Of a stretch of 64,000 bases of DNA, positions 47,622 to 56,318 are shown one piece after another. The position numbers were made by a program, and so were the translations under genes. The stretch is from the NCBI RefSeq assembly GCF_934747485.1, contig NZ_CAKVGN010000001.1, positions 46,404-110,403 on the forward strand, in the 5' to 3' direction. The notes below the pieces were generated by a model. The model did no database searches, was not told the origin of the DNA, and saw only the letters and a list, made by a program, of their open reading frames with translations. The DNA is from an uncultured Brachyspira sp. (GTDB lineage: Bacteria; Spirochaetota; Brachyspiria; Brachyspirales; Brachyspiraceae). Position 1 is the stretch's first letter, and each line of letters begins with the position of its first letter.

Positions 47622-47693
47622 ATATAATATATATTAAATTAAAATAGATAAAATACGAATATATAATATAAATATATATTCATTTTTTGTTAT

Positions 47694-48134
47694 ATGAAAA
47701 AAGTTTTATTGTTTTTTATAATTTTGTATTCATTTTTATATACACAAAGCATCACAGAGGCTTCTTTGCCGCTTCAAGCTAAAAATTTTATTAATCTTAA
47801 TTTAGAAGGTGATACTGTAGATACTGTTAGTTTGTATCAAAATGGCGGAGGATATGAAGTTAATACTAAATTGGGTTTTAATATCATATTTTATCAAAGC
47901 GGACTTTGGAAAAGCATTAAAATAGACAATTTAGAAAATAACCCAAACGGAATACCAAGAAGCTGTATACATAGAAGCATGGTTAAAGTAATAGATAATG
48001 AATATCCTTCCTCAAAAATAACTTCTATAACGAGAGAAAATAAGTTTTTTACTGTTGTGCTTAATAATAATGTAGAATTACAAATTACAGGCTATGGAAT
48101 TATAGTATCTAAAAAGAATTTAGAAGAAGAGTAA
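47694..48134 (+). CDS. Exported PepSY-like protein
   Basis: The 146-residue protein has an N-terminal signal peptide (MKKVLLFFIILYSFLYTQS) and a mature part with the pattern of PepSY-like/DUF2874 repeats: LPLQAKNFINLNLEGD, GYEVNTKLGFNIIFYQSGLWKSI, then a second unit with VIDNEYPSSKITSITRENKFFTVVL. Such proteins are periplasmic or surface-exposed and of unknown function. It stands alone with its own terminator. Confidence 0.7.
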   Translation: MKKVLLFFIILYSFLYTQSITEASLPLQAKNFINLNLEGDTVDTVSLYQNGGGYEVNTKLGFNIIFYQSGLWKSIKIDNLENNPNGIPRSCIHRSMVKVIDNEYPSSKITSITRENKFFTVVLNNNVELQITGYGIIVSKKNLEEE

Positions 48135-48182
48135 AATCAATTTATGCTTTACATATGAATTGATTGCATTTTGTTGTTCTTT
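48135..48182 (+). terminator. Probable terminator of the PepSY-like gene
   Basis: AATCAATT at 48135-48142 pairs with AATTGATT at 48158-48165, and inner TATG/CATA also pair; a T-rich tract (GCATTTTGTTGTTCTTTTT) follows. Confidence 0.65.
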
Positions 48183-48580
48183 TTAGTATTTTATATAGTT
48201 AAATATATTTTTTGTTATTAAGTTTATTTCGTTGAAAGATTTATTTTTTATATATATTTTTATTAATATTTTATTTTTTTATATAATTATAGTATTAGCT
48301 TATATTTAATATATGCATTTTTTGCAATCTTTTAATGAAGCCGCACAGAGACCAACGAGAGTATCTGCGTTTTCATAGCAGCAAAAAGCTGATAACTTAT
48401 TAAAAAAATATTTAATTAGTAAAATGTAATCATTTTTAGTTATATATAAATTCATTGCTTTTTTTTAACACGATTGTTATAATGTTTTAGTATTTATACT
48501 GTAATTAATTATTGTAGATGACGATAATTATTATAAAATTGTAAATAACAATTAGTATATATAGAAAAATAGGAAAGAAA
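48135..48580. other. Gap upstream of smc, with terminator for the PepSY-like gene
   Basis: The left end (48135-48185) is a terminator-like hairpin. The rest is A+T-rich apart from a G+C-richer stretch at about 48337-48395 (around GAAGCCGCACAGAGACCAAC), which has no open frame and may be a decayed repeat. No clear smc promoter was found, but GTTATAATG near 48476-48484 could serve as a -10 region. Confidence 0.45.
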
Positions 48581-51439
48581 ATGTATATAAAGAATCTTAA
48601 TTTGCACGGATTCAAATCATTTGCCATAGAAACTAATATAGAGTTTAATGAGGGTGTTACTGTAGTGCTTGGACCTAATGGTATAGGTAAGAGTAATATA
48701 GTAGAGGCCTTTTTATGGGTAATGGGAGAGCAGTCTGCAAGCAGATTAAGAATAGACAGTTCCAAAGGGCTTGAGAGTGTTATATTTCATGGTACAGATA
48801 CCAGAAAACCATCTTCTTTGGCTCAAGTAGCTTTAACTTTAGATAATACTTCAAGATGGATAAAAAAATATGATAAAGATGAGATAATAGTTACAAGGAA
48901 GTATTATAGAAAGGGTTTATCAGAATATTATATCAATGATGAGCAGGTTAGGCTTAAAGATATAGTGGATATGTTTCTTGATACAGGACTTGGAAAAAAT
49001 GCCTATTCTGTAATTAAACAAGGAACAGTTTCTGAGATTGCCAAACAAAAACCTGAAGAGAGAAGATATATAATAGAAAATGCTGCGGGTATTAGTAAAT
49101 ATCTTGAGAGAAGAAGAGAGGCTACCAAAAAACTTGAAGACTCTGAGAGAAACCTTGATAATGTAAAGATAGATATAAAAAATGCTGAGAAAAATTATAA
49201 ATCATTAAAAGACCAAGCTGCACGCACAGAGAAATATTATTCGCTTATAGATGAAAAGAAAAAGATAAGCATAAGCATAAATGTTAATCAGATTAAAAAG
49301 GCAAAAATTACTTTAGAGGATTATAATAAAAATCTTGAAGAGTTTAATAGTAAAAAGCAAGAACTTGAAAAGAACCTCTTAGATTTGGATAAACAAAAAC
49401 AGCAGGAACTATTGAAATTTGAAGAGACGAGAACTTTATCTATAGAGCTTGATAAGCAGGTGTCATTAATAGTAACAGAGCTTGGTCATATAGAAAAAAT
49501 GTCTAGCCAATTAAAAATACAATTAGAAAATAAGTTCAAAGAAAAAGAAGAAACAATAAATAGAAAAAATACATTAGCTAAAAGAATAGAAGAAGATAAA
49601 AATCAAATATTAGAATTAGATAAAGACATAAAAAACATATTAGAAAATATTGAGTTAGCATTAAAAGAACAAGAGGTAGAAGAGAGCAATATTGCAAGCG
49701 AGCAAAACAAAATAGCCAGCTGCAACGATGAAATAGCAATGCTTACTCAAAACAATCAAAGCAATACTTTAAAAATAGCCGATGCGAGAGAAAGACAGCT
49801 TGAAGTGATAAATAAAATAATTACAGAGATTGATGAGAAGAAAAAAGATATAATGGGTAATAGTTTTTATCAGAATATAGGAAAGCATGAGGCTGATATT
49901 GATATAGGTTTTAATAACTTGCTTGGTTCTATTAACACCAAAATGAACACTATAAAAGAGTTTGAAGATGACGGTGTTTTAGATAATCTCAATGAGCTTA
50001 GTTTTAATTCTTTATCATCATTTGTAAGAAATTTAAAAGAGATGCTTGATACAGAGAAAAGAGATGCTTTACTTTTGCAAGATATTTTTAAGGAATATAC
50101 TAAAATAAAAGACCCGTTTGTTGATTTGTTGTTTGATAAAGAGGGTACTTATATGCAAAAGGAGGCTATAGATAAAGAGATAGCTTCTTTGGAATCTTCT
50201 ATTCAAAACAATCTTGACAGAATAGAAGAGCTTAACAACGAAATAAAAAAAGCAACAGAAAATATTAATTTGTCAAACTCTAATCTTACTACTCTTACAA
50301 TATCAAAAGCAAAATATGAGACAAATAAAAAGGCTTCTGAAGATAGAAAAGAGATGATAATAAAAAGCATAGCCATTGTAGAAGAAGAGTTTGCAACATT
50401 AAATGATAAGATACAAAAACAAGAAGAAGATTATAAATTATTAGATAAAGAGCTTAAAGATAATATAAGTAATTTTAAAGAATTAGAAAAGAAAAAAACA
50501 AAAATGGAGAGTGAGGCAAGATTAAAGGCTAGTGAAATTAAAAAGGCTGAATCTGCTTTATCTAACTTTGATGTTAATCATTCAAAGCATATAAAAAAGT
50601 TAAACGAAACAAATGAGAATATTACAAGAATAAGCGAAAGAATTAATCAGACAAAAGATAAGATTAATGATATATATAATAATTTTTATGAAACCAATGC
50701 TATTAATTTGAAAGAGTATGAGGCTGTTACTGAAGGCTTGATTGATGAAGAAGTTTTTAGAAACAAGCTCAACACTATTAATGACAAGATTAAGAATTTA
50801 GGTCATATTAATGAGATGGCACTCGATGAATATCAAGAGGCAAAAAATAGATTTGAGTTTTTAAGCAAACAAAAAGAGGATTTGGAAAAATCGAAAGAAG
50901 AGATATTAAAAATAATAGCTGATGCCAACAAAAAGGCAGGAGAAGATTTTCTTAAAACATTTAACGAAATAAACAAAAAATTCTCTGAAACATTTAAGAT
51001 ATTATTTGGCGGCGGTAATGCTGGCTTAAAAATACAAAACGAAGAAGATTTATTAAACAGTCCTATTGATATATTCGCACAGCCGCCGGGCAAGAAAATG
51101 GAAAACATAGTGTCATACTCTGGTGGTGAGCTTACTATGACAGGGCTTGCTTTGGTATTTGCTATATTTTTGTATAGACCTAGTCCATTTTGTATACTCG
51201 ATGAGGTGGATGCTGCTTTGGACGGTGCTAACATTATAAGATATAAGAATATGGTTAAGGGCTTATCTGATAAAACTCAATTCTTAATTATCACGCATGA
51301 TGAGGTATCTGCCACTATAGCCGATACTTATTATGGAATTACAGCGGAAGAGAAGGGCGTATCTAAGATATTTACAGTGAAGGTTGATAAAGACGGAGCT
51401 GTAAACGGCAGCGAAGAGAAGTTAGTTACAAACGAATAG
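48581..51439 (+). CDS. smc: SMC chromosome segregation ATPase, short form without recognisable hinge
   Basis: The 952-residue protein has the SMC head at both ends: Walker A GPNGIGKSN (residues 31-39), signature VSYSGGELTMTG near residue 845 and Walker B FCILDEVDAALDG near 870. Long heptad-rich coiled coils lie between. Typical bacterial SMC has about 1150-1190 residues and a glycine-rich hinge; here the middle (about residues 425-530) shows none of the hinge motifs I know and reads mostly helical and charged. No CxxC zinc hook is present, so it is not Rad50. Short SMCs occur in other spirochaetes. It condenses and segregates DNA, normally with ScpA and ScpB, which are not in the window. Confidence 0.85.
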   Translation: MYIKNLNLHGFKSFAIETNIEFNEGVTVVLGPNGIGKSNIVEAFLWVMGEQSASRLRIDSSKGLESVIFHGTDTRKPSSLAQVALTLDNTSRWIKKYDKDEIIVTRKYYRKGLSEYYINDEQVRLKDIVDMFLDTGLGKNAYSVIKQGTVSEIAKQKPEERRYIIENAAGISKYLERRREATKKLEDSERNLDNVKIDIKNAEKNYKSLKDQAARTEKYYSLIDEKKKISISINVNQIKKAKITLEDYNKNLEEFNSKKQELEKNLLDLDKQKQQELLKFEETRTLSIELDKQVSLIVTELGHIEKMSSQLKIQLENKFKEKEETINRKNTLAKRIEEDKNQILELDKDIKNILENIELALKEQEVEESNIASEQNKIASCNDEIAMLTQNNQSNTLKIADARERQLEVINKIITEIDEKKKDIMGNSFYQNIGKHEADIDIGFNNLLGSINTKMNTIKEFEDDGVLDNLNELSFNSLSSFVRNLKEMLDTEKRDALLLQDIFKEYTKIKDPFVDLLFDKEGTYMQKEAIDKEIASLESSIQNNLDRIEELNNEIKKATENINLSNSNLTTLTISKAKYETNKKASEDRKEMIIKSIAIVEEEFATLNDKIQKQEEDYKLLDKELKDNISNFKELEKKKTKMESEARLKASEIKKAESALSNFDVNHSKHIKKLNETNENITRISERINQTKDKINDIYNNFYETNAINLKEYEAVTEGLIDEEVFRNKLNTINDKIKNLGHINEMALDEYQEAKNRFEFLSKQKEDLEKSKEEILKIIADANKKAGEDFLKTFNEINKKFSETFKILFGGGNAGLKIQNEEDLLNSPIDIFAQPPGKKMENIVSYSGGELTMTGLALVFAIFLYRPSPFCILDEVDAALDGANIIRYKNMVKGLSDKTQFLIITHDEVSATIADTYYGITAEEKGVSKIFTVKVDKDGAVNGSEEKLVTNE

Positions 51440-51483
51440 TTATATATTAATTAACTGTATTTTTATGTAATTTTTTAATCAAC

Positions 51484-51650
51484 TTTTTCCCGCCGCAAAA
51501 AGTGCAAATGTTTTAGCTTTATATGTTGGAATATATAAAATAATATCATATGTATTTTTGGAAACAGCTAAAGCTTGATTTATTTAAAATATAGTTCTTT
51601 TGCTTCTTTTATACCAATAAAAGAAGTGGGGGCGTGGGGGCAAAGCCACC
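51484..51650 (+). repeat. Composite dispersed repeat, direct copy 1
   Basis: The unit runs from TTTTTCCCGCCGCAAAAAGTG through about 80 bases containing GCTTTATATGTTGGAATAT and ACAGCTAAAGCTTGATT to a hairpin CTTCTTTTAT-ACCA-ATAAAAGAAG (perfect ten-pair stem) and a GTGGGGGCGTGGGGG tail. It is repeated at 51720-51900 with small changes. Confidence 0.8.
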
Positions 51651-51719
51651 ACAAACAATAAATTTAAATATGAAATTCTTAGTCTATGTTGAAAAATTTT
51701 AAGTAAAAAATTATTGTTC

Positions 51720-51900
51720 TTTTTCCCGCCGCAAAAAGAACCAAAAAGTGCAAATGTTTTAGCTTTATATGTTGGAATATGTATAAAATAATATCATATG
51801 TATTTTTGGTAACAGCTAAAGCTTGATTTCTTAAAAATAAAGTTCTTTTGCTTCTTTTATACCAGTAAAAGAAGTGGGGGTACGGGGGCTAGTCCCCGCA
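51720..51900 (+). repeat. Composite dispersed repeat, direct copy 2
   Basis: This copy keeps a complete first hairpin, GTTCTTTTT-CCCGCCG-CAAAAAGAAC (51716-51742), then the same internal 80 bases and the second hairpin (51849-51873) followed by a G-run tail and a short GGGGCTAGTCCCC palindrome. Copy 1 has lost about ten bases in the first hairpin. Confidence 0.8.
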
Positions 51901-51985
51901 AGTATTCAAAATTATAAAAATAATTTTTGACAAAATGCAATCACTTTAGTATAATTTTTATATTATTATTTTTTAGAGAGTATTT

Positions 51986-53716
51986 ATGAAAACCATAGAA
52001 GAGCTTATAGCAAAATTGTCTAAAAACCAAATGGACTATAACGTATTTATAAAATTTAATGCCAAAACACCGTTAGAAAAAACTTCTCTTACTAATTTAA
52101 TAAGAAAAGCAATCAGCGACGGATATATACAAAAGACCGACAGTAATTTACTTAAAGTAACTAAAGCTGGGCATTTATTTATAAACCCAAATAGTGCCAA
52201 CAAAGAAGCCGTAAAAACTCCAGTTCACGCTAAAAAAATAAATATTAATATAGATAATGCGAAATTAGATTCAGAGATAATAGCAGATGCTTATAATATT
52301 AAATTAAACTTTTCTGATGATTTATTGAAGTTAGCAGAAAATATTAATAACAATGCTAATTTTAATGATACTACTGACAGGGTTGATTTTAGGAGTTTAA
52401 AAACTGTTACAATAGACTCAGAGCATTCAAAAGACTTAGACGATGCATTCAGTATAGAAAGGGTAGATGATAATTATAAAGTGTATGTGCATATTTCTGA
52501 TGTCAGCCACTTTATAGAACCTGACTCTCCTCTTGACATAGAAGCAAAAAAAACAGGAAACTCAACCTATTTAATAGATAAAGTATATAACATGTTTCCA
52601 GAGATTCTTTCAAATGGAATAATTTCACTCAATGAAAAAGCTGATAGATTTGCTTTGACTTTAATTTGTGTTATAGATAAAGACGGAAATATTTTGCAAA
52701 GCGATTTTGTTAAAAGCATTATAAACTCAGACAAAAAATTATCATACAATTACGTAGAAGATATTATAAACAAAAAGGCTAATGATGAAGATTGGCTTAT
52801 GGAACTAATAAATAATGCTTTGGAAGTAAAAAATATATTGCATAAAAAAAGAAGCAAAGGTGTAGAGTTTGAGAGTGATGATATTAATATAGTATTAGAT
52901 GATAATGGGGTACCTATAGAGTTTTATGCTGAAGAGAAAAAGGAGTCTATGCTTATAATAGAATCTTTAATGCTTTTGGCTAATAGTGAAATAGCAAAAA
53001 AGTTAAGAGATTATGAGGGGGTAATATACCGCTATCATGGTGCACCTGATAATTACAGATTCAATAATTTTAAGATATTAGCACATAATAAAGGCTATGA
53101 ATTAAAAAAATTAGATGAAAATAATTATGATTTAATTGATTTTTTAGAAAAGATAAAAGGAAAGGCAGAAGAAAAACTTCTTACAGGTGTTTTAATGCGT
53201 TCTATGACACCATCATCATATAGTGTAATTAATAAAAGTCATTTTGGTTTGGGTTTTGATTATTATACTTACTTTACTTCGCCTATAAGAAGGTATGTTG
53301 ATTTAACAATACATAGAATAGTAAAAGATTATATTATAGATAAAAAAACATATATCAATGATGATAACAAATATATGTCCGTAGCAGATGAATGCACTTT
53401 GCTTGACAGAACATCAAAGAAGGCAGAAAGGCATTTAAGGCAAATAAAAGCTGCAAGGTATATGAAAGATAGGCTTGGAGATGAATATTACGGCTTTATT
53501 AGTTTGCTTTCAAGGAATGGTATTACAGTTGAGATAGAGGGACTTGATATAGAGGGTTTTATTGAATCCACTTATGTTGGTGCAAATTATAGATTTTATG
53601 AGGATATGCAAAGTATTTATATTGATAAAGTTAAGATGTATGAGCTTGGAGATATGGTTAAGATTTTTGTTGTAAAAGCAAATATAGAAACAGGAAAGAT
53701 ATATTTCTCTCTTTAA
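51986..53716 (+). CDS. rnr: RNase R / RNase II family 3'-5' exoribonuclease
   Basis: The 576-residue protein has an N-terminal winged-helix-like part, then the RNB catalytic domain starting TIDSEHSKDLDDAFSIER (in pieces, about residues 141-158) with the metal-binding Asp residues, and YTYFTSPIRRYVDL near residue 430, which is diagnostic. The C-terminus carries a short S1-like segment (GISVEI-type, GITVEIEGLDIEGFIES). It is shorter than typical RNase R (about 700-800) since the cold-shock domains and basic tail are reduced. It degrades RNA processively. Confidence 0.9.
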   Translation: MKTIEELIAKLSKNQMDYNVFIKFNAKTPLEKTSLTNLIRKAISDGYIQKTDSNLLKVTKAGHLFINPNSANKEAVKTPVHAKKININIDNAKLDSEIIADAYNIKLNFSDDLLKLAENINNNANFNDTTDRVDFRSLKTVTIDSEHSKDLDDAFSIERVDDNYKVYVHISDVSHFIEPDSPLDIEAKKTGNSTYLIDKVYNMFPEILSNGIISLNEKADRFALTLICVIDKDGNILQSDFVKSIINSDKKLSYNYVEDIINKKANDEDWLMELINNALEVKNILHKKRSKGVEFESDDINIVLDDNGVPIEFYAEEKKESMLIIESLMLLANSEIAKKLRDYEGVIYRYHGAPDNYRFNNFKILAHNKGYELKKLDENNYDLIDFLEKIKGKAEEKLLTGVLMRSMTPSSYSVINKSHFGLGFDYYTYFTSPIRRYVDLTIHRIVKDYIIDKKTYINDDNKYMSVADECTLLDRTSKKAERHLRQIKAARYMKDRLGDEYYGFISLLSRNGITVEIEGLDIEGFIESTYVGANYRFYEDMQSIYIDKVKMYELGDMVKIFVVKANIETGKIYFSL

Positions 53717-53771
53717 TTATTAATTATATGAAAGTTTTTAAATAATTTATTTACATATTTGTTTTTCAATG

Positions 53772-53800
53772 TTGACAAAAAATAATTAATTATTTAGAAT
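53772..53800 (+). promoter_or_regulatory. Predicted promoter upstream of the TPR-like exported protein
   Basis: TTGACA at 53772-53777 and TAGAAT at 53795-53800 with a 17-base spacer. A hairpin (53808-53840) follows, then the operator at 53850. A second -10-like TATAAA at 53843-53848 lies directly before that operator. Confidence 0.55.
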
Positions 53801-53807
53801 AAATTAT

Positions 53808-53843
53808 AAAGGTCTGCATTTATTCGGGCTTTTATTTTTTTGT
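53808..53843 (+). terminator. Hairpin with T-run after rnr
   Basis: AAAGGTCTG and CGGGCTTTT form a nine-pair stem with three G-U pairs around CATTTATT, followed by ATTTTTTTG. It could terminate rnr transcription; but it also lies downstream of the promoter at 53772, so it might act as an attenuator for the next gene. Confidence 0.5.
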
Positions 53844-53849
53844 ATAAAC

Positions 53850-53862
53850 TGAACACTGTTCA
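53850..53862. promoter_or_regulatory. TetR-type operator, site 1
   Basis: TGAACACTGTTCA is a perfect six-base inverted repeat around one base. It matches the site TGAACATTGTTCA at 54601-54613. It lies between a TATAAA and the Shine-Dalgarno of the exported protein gene, so binding would block transcription. Confidence 0.7.
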
Positions 53863-53889
53863 CTTAAAAACTTATTAGGAGATTTGTAT

Positions 53890-54558
53890 ATGAAATATTT
53901 AATTATTATATTATCAGCATTTTCATGCTTTTTATATTCATATAATTCTAAAGATATTAACAGTTTTTATAACAGTTATTATTCTGCTAATTATGATATA
54001 AAAGAAATAGAAAATAATTCATCTCAAACAGATAAAAATATATATCATTTGGTTTATTCAAAAACTATAGTTAACGAAAAAGAGAAGTATAATTATTTAA
54101 AAAAAGCTATAGAAGAAAATAATGATTATGAAAAGTCTGATGATATTGATTATTTAATAAGTGTATCTGAGTTGATGAATTATATAATTTATTTTAGCAA
54201 TCTTCCAGAAAAAATTTCTTTTGGTTCAAAAAGCAGAGATATATATGAAAAAATATTAGAAAAAGACAGTGAAAACTTTTTTGCTCTTCTTGGTACAGGA
54301 GTAGGCTATATGCATGCACCAGCCATAGCAGGCGGAAGCAATAAAAAGGCTTTTGAATATTTTAATAAGGCTTTAATAAATGCTAAAGAAGAATATCAAA
54401 AGTATTTATCATATATTTGGCTTTCACAATATTATTTTAAAACTAAAGATGAAGAAAATTATCAAAAATATATTAATATGTGTAAAAGGGTATATCCAAA
54501 GGGAGAATTATTAAAAGAGGCTTTAGACAGAAATAATATTAATAAAAAACATTTATAA
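53890..54558 (+). CDS. Exported TPR-like protein of the TetR regulon
   Basis: The 222-residue protein has a signal peptide (MKYLIIILSAFSCFLYS) and helical-repeat sequence, with GTGVGYMHAPAIAGGSNKKAFEYFNKAL (in pieces) near residue 135, which resembles periplasmic TPR helper proteins of the TRAP T-component type. I start at ATG 53890, seven bases after AGGAGAT. The function is unknown. Its promoter carries the same operator palindrome as the downstream operon, so it is probably controlled by the TetR protein at 55728. Confidence 0.72.
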   Translation: MKYLIIILSAFSCFLYSYNSKDINSFYNSYYSANYDIKEIENNSSQTDKNIYHLVYSKTIVNEKEKYNYLKKAIEENNDYEKSDDIDYLISVSELMNYIIYFSNLPEKISFGSKSRDIYEKILEKDSENFFALLGTGVGYMHAPAIAGGSNKKAFEYFNKALINAKEEYQKYLSYIWLSQYYFKTKDEENYQKYINMCKRVYPKGELLKEALDRNNINKKHL

Positions 54559-54573
54559 TTACATGTTGTTTTA

Positions 54574-54601
54574 TTGACAAAACAAAAATATAGTTTATAA
54601 T
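54574..54601 (+). promoter_or_regulatory. Promoter of the TetR/ABC exporter operon
   Basis: Perfect TTGACA at 54574-54579 and perfect TATAAT at 54596-54601, 16 bases apart. The operator at 54601-54613 begins at the last base of the -10 box, so repressor and polymerase would exclude each other. Confidence 0.8.
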
Positions 54602-54613
54602 GAACATTGTTCA
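54601..54613. promoter_or_regulatory. TetR-type operator, site 2
   Basis: TGAACATTGTTCA is a perfect six-base inverted repeat around one base, positioned at the start of transcription. The right half continues as GTTCAATATA, and the inverse TATATTGAAC recurs at 54635-54644, giving additional spaced half-sites. Confidence 0.78.
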
Positions 54614-54663
54614 ATATAGGTGTGAAAAGTAAAATATATTGAACTTTTATTTTGTTTGCACAC

Positions 54664-54676
54664 TGAACAAGGTTCA
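54664..54676. promoter_or_regulatory. TetR-type operator, site 3
   Basis: TGAACAAGGTTCA is a five-base inverted repeat around three bases, followed by the same ATATAAGG context as site 2 (TTCAATATAGG). It lies 17 bases before the DUF454 gene start, within the leader. Confidence 0.65.
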
Positions 54677-54692
54677 ATATAAGGCTGCAATT

Positions 54693-55091
54693 ATGAGAGT
54701 GTTATTTATAGTTTTAGGTTTTTTATTTATGGGGATAGGCATTATAGGAGTGATAATTCCGATACTTCCTACTGCTCCTTTTTTACTTCTGTCCGGATTC
54801 TTTTTTGCTAAGGGCTCAAAGAAGTTTCATGACTGGTTTATATCAACAAAGCTTTATAAGAAACATTTAGAGAGTTTTGTTAAATCAAAATCTATGACTT
54901 TAAAATCTAAACTTAGCATACTTATACCTGTAACTATTATGCTAATAATTGCATTTATATTTGTAAATAACTTGCATGCGAGGATAGCGTTAATTATTTT
55001 AATAATAGTAAAATATTTATATTTTTTCATATGTATAAAAACTATAAAATATGATGAAAGAGTAGAAAATAATGTTGGATTAGAAGAATAA
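54693..55091 (+). CDS. DUF454 (YbaN-like) membrane protein
   Basis: The 132-residue inner-membrane protein has the DUF454 pattern: an N-terminal helix LGFLFMGIGIIGVIIPILPTAPFLLLS, then FFFAKGSKKFHDWF, and two more hydrophobic segments near residues 65-105. I start at ATG 54693, since AAGG precedes it and family members begin this way; an upstream in-frame start at 54639 runs through operator site 3. Function of the family is unknown. It is the first gene of the TetR-controlled operon. Confidence 0.8.
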   Translation: MRVLFIVLGFLFMGIGIIGVIIPILPTAPFLLLSGFFFAKGSKKFHDWFISTKLYKKHLESFVKSKSMTLKSKLSILIPVTIMLIIAFIFVNNLHARIALIILIIVKYLYFFICIKTIKYDERVENNVGLEE

Positions 55092-55117
55092 TAAAATAAT
55101 GATTTGGATAGTTTTTT

Positions 55118-55714
55118 ATGAATAGATATATTATTATAGTTAATATTTTCGTATTTAGTTTTTTTGATATTATTTACACAGAGGAGGAGAAAAGAAATGC
55201 TATTGAATCTCCTATTGATAACAGATTTTTTTCTATAGGGTTATACAGCAGTGCAGACACTATAAAGACAAGTGTTAATATAGAGGTTGGTTTTAAGATT
55301 TTCAAATATAATAATTTTGAGATGAGAAGCTATACATCTGTAGTAGGTTCAAAGATATATGATGATAATCCAGATTTATATGAATTAGGGTTTATGCAGA
55401 AAATTACTTTTGGCAGCAAGGATTTATATGAGGATAGGATAAGCATATCAAGATACGGATTTGCTTTTGGAAGTTTTGGATTTATATCATTTAACTCTAA
55501 TACGAGTCATAAATTTTTATTTGCAGAGCCTTTTTATTGGGAAGTAGGCGGAGGAGCTGGTTTTAATATTAATGTAAGCAGACATTCTTCTATAGTATTA
55601 GAATTTGGAGGCGGGCTTCATGATATTATTAATGGCTCTAAACTTGGATATCCGAGAAAGCTAAATATGATTGGATTTGGAAGAATAAGTATAGGTACTA
55701 GGTATTATTTTTAA
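55118..55714 (+). CDS. Predicted exported beta-barrel-like protein
   Basis: The 198-residue protein has a hydrophobic N-terminus (MNRYIIIVNIFVFSFFDIIY) that may be a signal peptide, followed by short alternating strands with Gly and aromatics (FFSIGLYSS, FEMRSYTSVVGS, WEVGGGAGFNINV, SIVLEFGGGLHD) and a C-terminal RYYF, typical of outer-membrane barrels. It is not recognisably related to the barrels at 24880 and 25664. Its place before tetR and two exporter genes suggests it belongs to the same envelope response. Confidence 0.6.
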   Translation: MNRYIIIVNIFVFSFFDIIYTEEEKRNAIESPIDNRFFSIGLYSSADTIKTSVNIEVGFKIFKYNNFEMRSYTSVVGSKIYDDNPDLYELGFMQKITFGSKDLYEDRISISRYGFAFGSFGFISFNSNTSHKFLFAEPFYWEVGGGAGFNINVSRHSSIVLEFGGGLHDIINGSKLGYPRKLNMIGFGRISIGTRYYF

Positions 55715-55727
55715 TTGAGGTATTTTT

Positions 55728-56285
55728 ATGAATAATATAATAACATCAAAAGAAGATATATTAAAAGCAAGCAGAGAATTAATAAAAGAGAATGGGCTTA
55801 ATGCCATAAACATACGTTCGGTTGCCAAGGCTTCAAATATAGCGGTTGGTTCTATATATAACTATTTCAACTCAAAGGAAGAACTTACTATTGCGGTTGT
55901 TGGCAGCGTATGGTTTGATATATTTCACCCTGCAAATGTTTGTTTAGAATCTGACAGTTTTATAGATAGTGTTGATATAATTTTTCAAAGTTTAGAGAAA
56001 GGAAATGAAAAATACCCTAACTTTTTTTCTTATCACTCTTCTATGATATTTGGTAAAAATAAAGATAAGGGTGTTAATATGATGAACACTATAATAAAGC
56101 ATATGAAAGATGGATTATACAAAACTCTTTCAAATGATAAAAAAGTTAGAAGCGATGCATTTGATGATAATTTTACGGCTAATAAATTTATAGACACTAT
56201 ATTTTCATTTATAATGAGCTCTATGATGAAAGGCGATTATGATAGTTCTGCTATAAGAGAGATAATTAAGAGAACTATTTATTAA
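55728..56285 (+). CDS. TetR/AcrR family transcriptional regulator
   Basis: The 185-residue protein has the TetR helix-turn-helix at about residues 10-55: ILKASRELIKENGLNAINIRSVAKASNIAVGSIYNYFNSKEEL (in pieces). The C-terminal ligand domain is not assignable. It is encoded inside the operon whose promoter has three TGAAC-type palindromes, so autorepression and control of the two following exporter genes and of the gene at 53890 is the likely scheme. The inducer is unknown. Confidence 0.88.
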   Translation: MNNIITSKEDILKASRELIKENGLNAINIRSVAKASNIAVGSIYNYFNSKEELTIAVVGSVWFDIFHPANVCLESDSFIDSVDIIFQSLEKGNEKYPNFFSYHSSMIFGKNKDKGVNMMNTIIKHMKDGLYKTLSNDKKVRSDAFDDNFTANKFIDTIFSFIMSSMMKGDYDSSAIREIIKRTIY

Positions 56286-56318
56286 TATAATAAAAAATAA
56301 ATATATAAAGAAAAAATT

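Larger units (their letters stand above)
51440..51985. other. Gap between smc and the RNase R gene, filled by tandem dispersed repeats
   Basis: Nearly the whole 545-base gap is made of two direct copies of a composite repeat (51484-51650 and 51720-51900), with a 70-base spacer. No ORF is supported. The last 85 bases are A+T-rich and may hold the promoter of the exonuclease gene (TTGACA at 51928-51933, then TATAAT-like TATAATTTT near 51951). Confidence 0.6.

Noticed and set aside
51484..51900. The tandem repeats as a CRISPR array.
   Set aside because: There are only two long units of about 170 bases with internal hairpins and one spacer, and no cas genes in the window.
54639..54692. A longer DUF454 protein starting at 54639.
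   Set aside because: The added segment translates an operator and lacks a ribosome binding site; the family starts at MRVLFIVLG.
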